Under the pieces are notes generated by a model. It had not been told where the DNA came from, made no database searches, and worked only from the letters and a program-made list of their open reading frames with translations. Below, piece by piece: positions 35,794 through 46,040 of a DNA stretch of 64,000 bases. The stretch covers positions 1-64,000 of the forward strand of contig JAAEAF010003530.1 in the NCBI GenBank assembly GCA_011037195.1. The letters run 5' to 3'. Positions within the stretch are counted from its first letter, which is position 1. Each line of letters starts with the position of its first letter. The position numbers were made by a program, and so were the translations under genes. The DNA is from Triatoma infestans (Eukaryota > Arthropoda > Insecta > Hemiptera > Reduviidae).

Positions 35794-36580
35794 CGAGGCA
35801 TGTCCAGTAAGTAAGTGTACTGAGGCTCTCACGGCCGGAGGGATTTTGTTTTCGACATGTTGGCTACACTGTCGTGTAGCCTGATTCCTCCCCTCCGCAA
35901 CGAGACCGGTTCGAGGTCAGTACGTTGAGAACTGTCGACGCGACAATACGTTTCGTGAAAAATGTCAATCCAATCTCCCGCCAAGTGTGAAATATTCAAG
36001 GTCGGGCAAGAGTTTTTGAGACGCTACAAACTCCATGGAGATGAATTTCTCCGCTCCATCATTACTGGAGATGAAACTTGGGTTGCACACTACACACCTG
36101 AAACCAAAACGGCAGTCTCAACAGTGGCGTCACACCTCTTCACCCTCCGCCAAAAAGTTCAAAACCACAATTTCAGCCAAGAAAATCATGGCATCCGTGT
36201 TTTGGGACTGTCAAGGCATAATTTTAATTGAATATATGCCTCAAGGGGAGACCATCAACTCTGCAAGATACTGTGAGACCCTAAAAAAATTGCGGAGGGC
36301 GATTCAGAACAAAAGGAGAGGCATGCTGACAAAGGGAGTCTGCCTGCTGCACGACAATACCATACCACACACGGCCAACGCCACGAAGGAACTGCTTGCC
36401 TCGTTTAAATGGGATGTCCTGAACCACCCCGCGCATTCCCCTGACCTAGCACCTTCAGATTACTATCTCTTTACCTCCCTGAAGCTGCACATGGGTGGAA
36501 AAAGGTTTTCAACTGACGAGGATAAAAATAAAAATTTTTGTAACCTACAAAAATTCAGTACACTTACTGGACATGCCTCG
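35794..36580 (+). mobile_element. Internally deleted mariner element
   Basis: Terminal inverted repeats (left CGAGGCATGTCCAGTAAGTA, right the complement with a 4-bp 'gtaa' difference) are flanked by TA at 35,792-35,793 and 36,581-36,582, the mariner target duplication. The length is about 787 bp, against roughly 1.3 kb for a complete mariner. The deletions remove most of the N-terminal DNA-binding region and the C-terminus of the transposase. It would have depended on a transposase supplied in trans. Confidence 0.95.
35962..36540 (+). pseudogene. Mariner transposase remnant
   Basis: The reading starts MSIQSPAKCEI, then jumps over the helix-turn-helix region to TGDETWVAHY (first catalytic Asp). 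A one-base expansion of an A-run at about 36,106-36,109 shifts the frame. The +1 frame continues with the WRH motif, the second catalytic site LLHDN and the third SPDLAPSDYY, consistent with a D,D34D mariner catalytic triad. It ends in GGKRFSTDED before a 3' deletion that joins directly to the terminal repeat. All three catalytic aspartates are visible, but the frameshift and both deletions make it non-functional. Confidence 0.93.
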
Positions 36581-37139
36581 TATTACATAAATGTAATAAT
36601 ATTTCACCAGATATTCATCTCATATAATGCTAAGGTCGAACGGAAAATTGTATACTTATTTCAAACAAATGTTATTAATGCACCCTTTAATTGCCCTCTA
36701 GTACAATTTTGAAAAGTGAAGAAAGTTATTTGAAGGTTAGACAAGTTTTTATAGGGACTATATCTAGTACCGAATTTCAGTAAAAAGTAATACATGGGAT
36801 CAACCTAATTTAAGGCAATAATTTGAATGACATTTGAAAAATTCTTTACTCAATAATAGGTACTATAAACACAAAACTATATCGCTCTAAGAAAATTTTA
36901 AATATCAAAAAGCTACTACTCAAAATTAAATGAAGTTGAGAAATACTTTCAAAATCACCGCTCAAATGTGAAACATAAAGAATAAACATTTTTACTAACT
37001 AATAAATATAAATTTGAGATTTAGTAAACACAAGTACTATGCTTTCAACACTACTATACATTCACTCAGTGGTTATTAAACCGTCTATTTTAATGGGTGA
37101 TTTCACAGAATCACTTGCTAATGCTATAGATAAATCATG
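36581..37139. other. AT-rich stretch, no gene seen
   Basis: No gene or repeat recognised. Confidence 0.5.
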
Positions 37140-37610
37140 CCGAAGAATCTCAAACTATTAAAAAATGTTGAATATGGAATAGGTCTGCAATGCTGGATAG
37201 CATTTGGTATTTTATCCGTCGAGGCATGCATATTCCGTTTGCTCCTGACCAGCTCAGGATTTTCATCCATGGTCAGAGCAAGTACGATATTTTTTAATAT
37301 CTTATCCGTCCGTAGCATGCATATTCCGTTTGTGCCTGATCGGTTTCGGATCGGACACGTTGTTGGTTTGTTACTTGTATGTATAAAATATATACACACG
37401 CGCGCACACACACACACAGAGTAACGTAACCTTATAACATCCCGTACATATATACAACCAACAAGTGTGAGTGTTACAGAAACATTGCGTTGAAGTGAAC
37501 TCTCTAAACGAACTTGGTGAATTTGCTCTGACAGTGGATGAAAATCCGAAACCGATCAGGCACAAACGGAATATGCATGCTACGGACGGATAAGATATTA
37601 AAAAATGCAT
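37140..37610. repeat. Direct and inverted duplication cluster
   Basis: A unit of about 85-105 bp ('atcttatccgtc..gcatgcatattccgtttg..cctgac') occurs twice in direct orientation (about 37,200-37,280 and 37,295-37,350). It occurs once inverted at about 37,525-37,605. A CA run ('cacgcgcgcacacaca') sits near the middle. Frames here on both strands are by-products of the repeat. It looks like a foldback element with a duplicated left arm. Confidence 0.75.
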
Positions 37611-37869
37611 TTAATGATATTTCTAACTAATTAAACAAAAATAAAATGCAGGATTTTCTCAAAAATGGATGATAAAATCGCCCATTGTTGGCTCGAAATC
37701 ATAATCTAAATTCTAGAAAGAATTTGAAAATGTGAGATGAACAATGCCTCTCTGATGCTCATCTTTGCGAATTAATCAACAAATTTAAAATAAAATAAAA
37801 AATTTGTTGTAATACAACTAAGCGACTTTCTCTTACTTCAATTTTCTTTCTAATTGACCAATAATTGTT

Positions 37870-38165
37870 GTGGTTGAGTCCGCAGAGCTGTAAAGTATTA
37901 GAGATATTTTCCTCGATAGCGTGCTTCATTTTGTGGTCAATGACCGGTTTTTCATCAGGATGTTTAGATAAAACAGTGCGATAACACGACCTTGCACAGG
38001 GCAAAATCAAGAGTGTAAGTATAAACTGATTTTGCTCTGTACAAGTCTGTGTTATCGCAGTGTTTATCAAACCATCCTGATGATGGATGGACCCTTCTAA
38101 ACCGGTCAATGACTCAAATATGAAGTAGGCCATCACGGAAAATATCACTGTGATGACCATATAAT
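37870..38165. repeat. Foldback element, decayed relative of 59,722-60,020
   Basis: The left arm (about 37,886-37,990) and right arm (about 38,035-38,150) are inverted copies sharing 'gatattttcc', 'tgcttcattttgtgg', 'accggt' and 'catcctgatga'. They correspond block for block to the palindrome at 59,722-60,020. The hairpin stem between the two conserved core blocks is deleted in the left arm and mutated in the right arm. A 149-codon minus frame runs through it without resemblance to a protein. Confidence 0.8.
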
Positions 38166-40109
38166 GTTCGCCATATGGTGGAACCGTACAAAATATTAAA
38201 ATGATCATTTTGAAAAAGCCTTACACAAACTCCTAAAATTAATTTTCTCAATAAAAAAAAAAAAATTGTTTCAAACAAATGTGATAAGCCTTTAATTGTA
38301 TAATTAGTATATCAAATTTATGGAATTTATTTTGAATACGGATATTTTAAATCGAATTCCCTGCTTCCAATTTCCTGAAATGTTTTCAAATTCAAGTTCA
38401 TCTACATTGCACACTACCGTGGCCGAATGACATGGCCAAGAAGAAAAAAAAGCGTTTTTCGGCTAAAAATCTCTATTTATAACTTGATGACCCGAATCTT
38501 ATACTTCCTTTTAAGTAAGAAAAAGAAAAACATTAATTTACCGGATTCCTATGTACAATAAAAAAAAACTTGTCTTAAGATCATTCTTCTCAGACTGACA
38601 AGAAAAACGATAATTCTCATTTTTCACTACTTCATAGTTTTTTCCTTTAATGCAGGATTTTGCATTAATTATATATAAAACTAATTTATAATTAGTAAAC
38701 TTACTCAACCAAATGAACCTGTCGGAGAATAAATTCCGCGTCAGTAATTAATGAGAACAAATATTACATTCTTTGAAGCATTTCGAAACATGAAATCTAT
38801 ATGCGACATGGTTTTTAAAACGAAAGTAAAACTCTAGTGACTGTTTTCTCTTTTGGGAAAGTTAATATTTAAGTTTAAACTAAGAGAGAAATAATAAAAA
38901 GATAGTTGTACCAAAACCCTAAGTGTCCTCGCCTAATATTTTTGGAAAATCTACTTAATCCTATCAAACTCGAAATAAAATTTAAAAAAATTCTGTAAAT
39001 TTCTTTAATTTCTTCCTATTGTACTAACTTGTTTATTTGTTAAAAAAATCAAAAGAAAATATGTAAAATTTCTACTTATCACACAGTTATATCAACAATA
39101 GTTTTGAATAAATAAAAGATATTGTTGTGTATATACTTCTAATAATGTAATTATTATTAATCGTAAAATGATTTAAAAATAGAAGTTTTATCAACAATAA
39201 AATATTTTAAATCATTTATGTGCTTTGTTATTTATAACATATTAATTTCAAGCAAAATTTAACAAACCAAATTGCCTAATAACAATTAGAAACTAATCTG
39301 ATTTTACAAGGTTATTGTTACCTAGAGATGACTTCTAGACAGGATAAAATTCACCATATTCTCACTTCTCACTGCTATATCTAAAAAGAAATAAAAATAC
39401 TTAAATAAAATCTGCTACCGCAAAAGTACAATTTTTAAACAAGACATGAAAATACGAATAAGCAAGAATTTCTAATTTTTAACAATTTACCATTAATTCT
39501 AGTTAAAAGTTTCATTTATCTTAATGTCAAATATTTTTGAAATGTTATAGCATCTATTAAATAATTATATAACTGAAGATTAAAACAAGTACAATTTGAC
39601 AGAAACTTTTAAATTCAAATCAGATTATATAACCATTAATGAACCTACGAAAATAAAGTTCATATATTCGTCACTAGATAGTGCTATATACTGCAAAAAC
39701 CTAGTAGAACCTGTATAAATTCTTGTATGAATTTCCTTTAATTTCTTTTTCCTACCTTTTTTTCTTAAGAAATATTCGTCTTAAATTACTATGTTTCTCC
39801 GATAAATAAAACTTTTGCACATATCAATCTAAATGCAAAAGTTCACCTACATTAACATCAAATTGTTTTAATTTCATTCGACTAACGTTGATTCCTATGT
39901 ATGTAAAATCAAAATCATTAATTATATTATATTTTATTTTAAAATTTACATAATACTAATTCAAAGTTTGTTGATGGCATCTCTGACACTGTAACCATAT
40001 TATATATATAAAAATAATTGTTTCATCATTGAGAAAATAAATTTGAATAATTTTCGTACACTCGTTTTTTTAAAAAGTTTACTACTATATTTATTAAAAA
40101 CATCAATAT
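38166..40109. other. AT-rich stretch, no gene seen
   Basis: Nearly 2 kb of AT-rich DNA with no open frame of note and no repeat I recognise. Confidence 0.6.
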
Positions 40110-40580
40110 TTTATTACTTTTTCTTTCTCCTAGTAAGAGGAAGTATGTAATCGTGTCAAATTTTCACCGGAATACATGTTTTGAGGCACCTGAGTCCAAA
40201 AAAGTAGTGTCTAGAAAATGGTCTGTGTGTGTGTCCGTGAACAGCATAGCTCAAAAATGAAAAATCGCAGAATTGATATCCATGTAGATATTACTTCCGG
40301 CAGGAAGTTGTGTCAAAATTCCTCAACTGGAAGTACAACTTTACTGGATTTTTTTTCACTTTTTGCAATTTGCTCAAAAATGGCTTTAACGATTTTCTTT
40401 ATTTGGTATATGAACTACACATACAAAGAGCTACAACTTTTATTTCTAACATTTCTCGGGGAAAATTCAGTTAAGGGCACTTTTAGAGGAGTGCGGGGTT
40501 AGGTTTTCTCTAAAGTGCTTTTTTAGTTTATTAAACAATTCTATTACCTAAATAATATTATATTATGAAGAAATTTGGTG
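40110..40580 (+). repeat. Family A repeat, rightmost copy
   Basis: 'ctcctagtaagaggaagtatgtaatcgtgtcaaattttcaccgg', 'gtgaacagcatagctcaaaaatg', 'attacttccggcaggaagtt', 'gcaatttgctcaaaaatggct' and 'aacatttctcggggaaaattcagttaagggcacttttagagg' are in forward order. The 3' terminus is missing. No copy was found to the right of this point. Confidence 0.8.
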
Positions 40581-40634
40581 AGGATCGGTCTAGAAAGAAA
40601 TATTCAATTATGCCAGCGTTTCGACACAGTTTCC

Positions 40635-40810
40635 TGCCTTTGTTGAGCTGGAAAGCATCAGAGATATTTTGCGCGATAGCCTGCTTCTTTTTGTGGTCAT
40701 CACCGGTTTCGGGCGTTCGCCCATCATCAGGATGTTTTTGTCAAACAGTGTAATAATATATACTTGCACAGAGCAAATACAGTTGATACACTTGAGTGAT
40801 GGGTTTTCAC
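40635..40810 (-). repeat. Single arm of the hammerhead-bearing foldback element
   Basis: Matches the left arm of 59,722-60,020 from 'gctggaaagcatcaga' through 'gatagcctgcttc', the hammerhead-like core, 'gtcaaacagtgtaata' and 'acttgcacagagcaaat'. The other arm is absent. The core (40,698-40,734, minus) has an intact CUGAUGA box but has lost one base at the predicted cleavage site. Confidence 0.85.
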
Positions 40811-41112
40811 ATTGCATGTTAATTAAAACAGTAAAATAATTTGGAAACAAATTTATAAATGAAATAAAAAATGGGGAATAAGCCATTTGAAATGTTGGCC
40901 TTATTGCATTTTCTTCTTCTGAAAAGCCACGTGCTCTGGATTAGATTAGATTAGAATCCAAATAGGGAATGAAAAACTAAGAAAAACTGTTATTCAATGA
41001 GAAAATTAAATGAAAATTTTTACTTCTTGGTTACAATTTTTTTGTTTATTTATAATTATAAATGTTTAATAAAACTATATACAATAATATACAACTTGGA
41101 ATAAAAATAAAA
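40811..41112. other. Intergenic and KRI1 3' flank
   Basis: Short AT-rich stretch. The complement of AATAAA at 41,045-41,050 lies 63 bp beyond the KRI1 stop and is a likely polyadenylation signal for that gene. Confidence 0.6.
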
Positions 41113-43008
41113 TTATACGTGATTTTTAGAATGTTTCAGTTTTGCTCTAAATTGTCGCGGCTTAATGTTATATGCCAAAAGTCTATTATCACTAATTTTA
41201 TTGACAATATCCTTTGGATCATTATTGTTAGGTCTATATTTTTTAAATTTATTTTTGAATTCCTTTGTGGCATGTAATCTACTTTTGCTATTGCTGTAGC
41301 TATTTCTCAAATCTTCTTTATGTGTTTTGTTTTTCTTCTTGGATAGTTTCTTGGAAAACCGTTGCTCTTCTCCTGTCCTTTCTTCAACGTTATCTTGCAC
41401 TGCTGTAAGTTCTTCTTGATTTCGATGCTCTTCTTCTTCTTCTCCTTTTTCTTCCTCACCGTCCACTTCCTGATACAAGCTGGGTAATAATTTGATCTTC
41501 AAATGTTCATCTCTAGATTTTTGTTTATATATTTTTACCTCATTCTTTTCCACATGTGTGGGACGTAATTTACATATTTTCTTAGAGGATACCCATTTGT
41601 TCAATTCCTTGTCATCAGCTAGTAGTATTTCTTCTACAGTTAGCCCATAATCATTGGGTACAACTTCACGATATTTAAATTTACAAGGGATATCATCGAT
41701 AAAATCTTCACAGTCTAAATTGTAATATTCATCGATATATTTTTGAAAGGTATTATGTTTTTCTGGGTCAAAAACTGGTTTAACAATATCACAAATATCT
41801 TTATATGTTGTGGTTTTCTTTTTCTTTCTTTTTTTTTTACTTCTGGTTTCTTTGGGGGTTTCAGAGTGTTCTTCAGCGTCACAGTCCATATTAATTTCGT
41901 CTGGATCCCAGTTATCATAACTATCCATGTTTGAAAAATCTGGTTTACCATCAACTTCTTCTGAATAGAATTTATCATTATAAAGTTCTTGCATCTTTTT
42001 ATCATATTTATCTGGATCAAAATCTTCCATAATTTCATCATCTCTAAATCCAAGTTCTACATTCCCGGTTATTTCTTTCAATTTTTCCAATTTTTCCTGT
42101 ATTTCATTTAACTTCTCTTTTTGTTTCTTTTTTATTTCCATGTTTTTCTTATCTTTTTCTTCTTTCTTCCTTTTCTGTATTTCTTCTCGTTTCCGTTTCC
42201 TTGCATCGTTCTTCCGTCTCATGCTACCTTCAATCTTTCTTGGATATCGTTTGATAGTTTTATTATCTTCACTTTCAAATCGAAAATTGTAATTATGTTC
42301 AAAATTTTCCTGAGCTTCTAATAACTTTTCATCTTCTGACAGATCACTGTCTTCAATATTTCCTTGCGAATCTCTTTCTAAATATCTTTTATTTAAAATG
42401 TAATCCTTGAGGAATTCCTCCTTTTCATCCAAACCAGGGTTATTCCAATAATCGTGCAACGGTTTCAATTCATTCTCTACTTGTTTATCTTCTAAACCTT
42501 TCCTTTTTCCTTTCAACCACTGTATATAATCCTTCTCTTCTTGCTGCTTTTCTTTTTCATCTTTTTCCTTCTTCTTCAACAATATACTGTTATCTTCATC
42601 TTCAGAACTCTCTGCATTCACAATATTTTTAAATGATTCTTTCAGTGCTCTCTGCTCTTCATTGTATGTTATATTAGGAGGTTGTTCTTGATCACTGTGG
42701 TCAACAGATTCATTGTTAACACTTTTTGTTAGTATATCTCTTTCATAATCTCTAAGAAAAATTGGTTTTTCTGCAGAATCTTTCTTTTTTATATTCGTTT
42801 TATGTTCCTTTTTAATTTTTGTTTCCCCTTGTGGAAAAAATTGTACATTTTTATCATAGATTTGTGGATCTTTATTTTTAAGGCAACTTAAAGTTTTCAA
42901 AAAATCTTTTTCAAGAAAATCTTCATTCAGATCATCATCTTCATCTTCAGAAGAACTGCTACTACTGGTGGTATTAGTTTCTTCAGTGCTTTTTTCATCG
43001 TCTGACAT
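41113..43008 (-). CDS. KRI1: KRI1 homologue, ribosome biogenesis factor
   Basis: A 631-residue protein in one uninterrupted frame. KRI1 (Krr1-interacting protein 1) is a conserved nucleolar factor needed for early 40S subunit assembly. Features in order: an acidic/Ser-rich start (residues 7-33), the Kri1 N-terminal region with YIQWLKGKR (161-169) and EFLKDYILNKRYL (198-210), a long Lys/Glu-rich likely coiled coil (260-312), the core GFRDDEIMEDFDPDKYD (320-336), a basic run (390-399, possible nucleolar signal), and the C-terminal Kri1 domain from FQKYIDEYY (421) through FKYREVVPNDYG (444-455) to about residue 482. A second acidic stretch lies at 514-528. The start follows a likely 3' splice site by 9 bases, so the gene probably has a 5' UTR intron. 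Length is within the lower part of the animal range. Confidence 0.94.
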   Translation of the reverse strand: MSDDEKSTEETNTTSSSSSSEDEDDDLNEDFLEKDFLKTLSCLKNKDPQIYDKNVQFFPQGETKIKKEHKTNIKKKDSAEKPIFLRDYERDILTKSVNNESVDHSDQEQPPNITYNEEQRALKESFKNIVNAESSEDEDNSILLKKKEKDEKEKQQEEKDYIQWLKGKRKGLEDKQVENELKPLHDYWNNPGLDEKEEFLKDYILNKRYLERDSQGNIEDSDLSEDEKLLEAQENFEHNYNFRFESEDNKTIKRYPRKIEGSMRRKNDARKRKREEIQKRKKEEKDKKNMEIKKKQKEKLNEIQEKLEKLKEITGNVELGFRDDEIMEDFDPDKYDKKMQELYNDKFYSEEVDGKPDFSNMDSYDNWDPDEINMDCDAEEHSETPKETRSKKKRKKKKTTTYKDICDIVKPVFDPEKHNTFQKYIDEYYNLDCEDFIDDIPCKFKYREVVPNDYGLTVEEILLADDKELNKWVSSKKICKLRPTHVEKNEVKIYKQKSRDEHLKIKLLPSLYQEVDGEEEKGEEEEEHRNQEELTAVQDNVEERTGEEQRFSKKLSKKKNKTHKEDLRNSYSNSKSRLHATKEFKNKFKKYRPNNNDPKDIVNKISDNRLLAYNIKPRQFRAKLKHSKNHV

Positions 43009-43017
43009 TATTTAGCC

Positions 43018-43200
43018 CTGTAAAAAAATAAATGAATTATTTATATAAATAAATACCAATAGTATATAATATACAACATATATGATAATTAATCAATAAT
43101 AATTATTATATATATACTAGTAAATATTTTTCTATAGATAATTCCACGAAATAGACGCTAGTAACTCTAAGATCCTTGATATCTCCATAGAAATCCTTAC
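43018..43200 (-). other. Putative 5' UTR intron of KRI1
   Basis: On the minus strand a strong donor AG|GTAAGG (exon end at 43,201) and an acceptor with a T-tract, TTTTTTTACAG, just before the KRI1 leader define a 183-bp intron. Joining the two exons gives a stop before the KRI1 ATG in the upstream frame. The 63-codon frame at 43,197-43,388 would therefore be at most a short upstream ORF. Inferred from splice signals only. Confidence 0.5.
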
Positions 43201-43400
43201 CTAACAGGATTTGTTGGAATGGTAAATATTTGGTAAACCCCGGCAAAATATAGCAAAACATAAACACTTACTTCTACTTCTACATTAATATATTTCCCTA
43301 CCGGACTATACACTTTTGCACAAAGACAGATAACCAAGGAAGTCACAATAAATCTTCTAAGACCAAATAGGAATTCAATTTGTACCATTTCCTTTACATA

Positions 43401-44267
43401 TATACACTCTCAAGGGAACGTCTATGTTTATAGTGAATTTAATGATCTATGAAATATATACGTAGGAGCTTTTACGTGGCAATGTTTTGGAATGATCAAC
43501 GATTATTCTGAAAGTCCTAAATAAAAATTCAACAAAATTCTTTGAATTTGGAGACTTTTTGCGGACCAAATCCATGTTCTATGCGAACCTCAAACGTGTT
43601 ATATCCAGCATCAGTGAGTCATGTTGCATAGAGAACCCTAATTGCGAAATCCAGAAAACAGCTAAATGTTGATCACATCTCCTACAACAGAATTTGATTC
43701 TGGCTGATCTTTCTCTTTCATCCTCTTAAGGAGTTTTTGCTTTTCTGACGTTTTGGGGATTTAATATGTACTGTAATGTAGAGACGTTTGCAAGGAGTAA
43801 AACTCTGCAAAGAAATTACCTGCATAATTCAAAAAATAAAATAAAATAAAACAAGAAGCCATCATCAAGTTAGATAATAAAATTAATTTCTGTAGAAATT
43901 TAACAATTTATTACAAAAACATCACTAAAGTGAAGTAATTAGATTCTTCAAATAAAAAATAAATACCTAAAATGAAATGATTATTTCAAAAAATGATTGA
44001 TAGACACTGTGAAATTATAAAATTACTAAGCAACAATATTATCAAAAACATTTAAATTTTGAAGCATATAGTTTCATAATAGTACACTAAAAAAAATTGG
44101 GATTTCACAAAATACAAAAACAAAAAACAAAAAAAACAATCAAATGACCCATAAATTCACTCACCAGCGTGTCTCAGTTCACCTCTAAGCATAAAAACAT
44201 AATTCTAAATTTACAAAAACTAAATTCAAGCTAAAATTATTTAGCGAAACTTACTGGAAGTTTACTT
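43401..44267. other. Divergent intergenic region between KRI1 and the Cys-repeat gene
   Basis: About 0.9 kb separates the likely KRI1 leader (minus) from the next gene (plus), so promoters of both should lie here. A moderate-GC patch at 43,560-43,750 stands out. No clear TATA box was found. Confidence 0.45.
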
Positions 44268-44930
44268 ATGGCAAGTTGTAAATATTACGGTGACGTAATC
44301 AACTGCGAAGGATACAAGCCATTTACTGCCGAGGTAAGAGCAACTCGAAATTTTACATCACCAACTTTTTTTACCGTACCAAAAAGACAACGATTTGGGT
44401 GTATACCATGGAAAGCATCGAAAACTAAATCAGTAGAATTAAGAGCGGGATTTTTGCATAAAGGTTGTGACTGTGTTAAATATAATGGATTACAAGATGC
44501 ATGTGAAAGATGGGGATGTATAGACAATCCGTGTTGTACTACTATGCCTAGGCCGAGTTGTACACCAGGACGAATCATGTTAGAACCACAAAAAGATTGT
44601 AGCACTGTAAAGAATGAGTTATTTACCCGTGAACAATGCTGCAGATTTGATAAACCAATTCAAAAATGTGAATCATTTATGAAACTGGATAAACCAAGTG
44701 AAAAATGTGAAACACATGCAAAATGCATAACACATGCAAAGTGCGAAACACATTCAAGATGCGAACCATATCCAAGATGCGAAGCAACTACTAAATGCGA
44801 GGAATTTACTACATGTCGTCACTCAGCAGCAAATACATGGGCACCAGAAACATTTATTCTTACCCCGTCATACTTCGGTGAACTAATTGTTTCACCAAAT
44901 ATTCGTATTACCATACAGAGAATATCTTAA
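44268..44930 (+). CDS. Unknown cysteine-repeat protein, single exon
   Basis: A 220-residue protein with 21 cysteines and no signal peptide or membrane segment, so probably intracellular. The N-terminal half (residues 1-130) has irregular Cys spacing, with CDC (67-69) and two CC pairs (89-90, 124-125). Residues 147-183 form a strict six-residue repeat in which Cys recurs at 147, 153, 159, 165, 171, 177 and 183, mostly as [KR]-C-E. The underlying DNA is an 18-bp tandem repeat. The tail (190-220) is Cys-free and beta-prone. The gene is intronless with AATAAA at 45,098-45,103. Regular Cys repeats in small intronless insect genes recall sperm-tail proteins, but that is only an analogy and I recognise no homologue. 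The long low-GC frame, full use of all residues and a polyadenylation signal argue it is real. Confidence 0.75.
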   Translation: MASCKYYGDVINCEGYKPFTAEVRATRNFTSPTFFTVPKRQRFGCIPWKASKTKSVELRAGFLHKGCDCVKYNGLQDACERWGCIDNPCCTTMPRPSCTPGRIMLEPQKDCSTVKNELFTREQCCRFDKPIQKCESFMKLDKPSEKCETHAKCITHAKCETHSRCEPYPRCEATTKCEEFTTCRHSAANTWAPETFILTPSYFGELIVSPNIRITIQRIS

Positions 44931-45834
44931 TCATTAATTATCACAACAACTGAACAGTTGGAACAGATTGGATCACCCTTTGGGTATAGCATTCTAAATT
45001 CCAAGACACCGATTCTACATAAGTAATATACAATTTAACATAAAAATTAATGATTGCATAAAATATATAATCCCCAAAAACTTTATTTCAACTGTATAAT
45101 AAACAACACTTCTTGGCAATTAATTCTTTCTTTTTCTTTAATGAAAAGTAAAGAACTTTGAAAAAAGCAATAGATCCAAACAAAAAAAGTTCTTGGTGAT
45201 GATTTTAAAATGTAGTCATCACTAGCTCTAATATAATTATACCTAGCTTATTGTTTTAAACAAATTCAAGGCAACATATCAAGAATTTCCTTAAAATAGA
45301 CTACATTTTTTAATCAAATATAAATATCTTTATATTGCACAACTTAATCTTAATGGAACAGATTGCTGTTTTTTTTATCAATAAATGAACAAGTTACATA
45401 CCTCGTAATTATTTAGAGATTTAGAGAATGATGAACTTTGTAGTAGCGTAAAGCTAGCTCTTAAAAAATGTCACTTATTTAGAAAATGTAACTTTATTTA
45501 TTATTATTTTTAGATACAAATGGTATTTAACATAATTGTCGCATACAATATACCAAAGCCGATCTAACCACATTTCACCCATGGGAATGAGAAGTATCTT
45601 CTAAGGTTATCTGTAAAGCTAACCTTCCACCTACAATTCGATCATATCAATAGAAAATGCACAGCCTTGTTATTTGTTTTTTCTCCTTTCTATTACAAAT
45701 AAAAAAAAGTGACAAACAATAAGACATGTATGACGAAAAAATTTCTAAAGCTTAAAATTTGCTCAATTAAATAATAATCAAATTATAAAGTAGGGTAGAA
45801 GCACCCAATTTTGGCATTCCAATGCTATCTATGA
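44931..45834. other. AT-rich stretch, no gene seen
   Basis: Contains the 3' UTR of the preceding gene up to about 45,125. The rest holds nothing recognised. Confidence 0.5.
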
Positions 45835-45869
45835 ATGGAAGAATTAACTATAGTTATTTCAAATATTTT

Positions 45870-46040
45870 ATTTTTCCAAGGTGGTGGTTTTGTGATAACC
45901 TTGCCAATTGCTAAATTAGCAGCACTAGGAACGACCAGGAGGGTCAGCTACCACTTGATATCTTCTCCTTTCAAGCACACACGCCAGAAGAAGCCTAGGT
46001 CCGCAGAAGCAATTATTCACCCTACAGATGTTGATTAATC
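45870..46040. other. GC-richer exon-like block
   Basis: A sudden rise in GC content beginning after 'tttatttttccaag', a possible weak 3' splice site on the plus strand. The plus frame is open to a stop at about 46,036. No donor is obvious and no protein family recognised. It could be a terminal exon or a processed fragment. Confidence 0.35.

Noticed and set aside
37759..38208. 149-codon minus-strand frame
   Set aside because: It runs through the decayed palindromic element and reflects the repeat, not a protein gene.
43197..43388. 63-codon minus-strand frame upstream of KRI1
   Set aside because: A strong donor splits it before its stop, and splicing to the KRI1 exon puts a stop before the KRI1 start; it is better explained as 5' UTR or a short upstream ORF.
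44285..44605. 106-codon minus-strand frame
   Set aside because: Antisense shadow of the cysteine-repeat gene.
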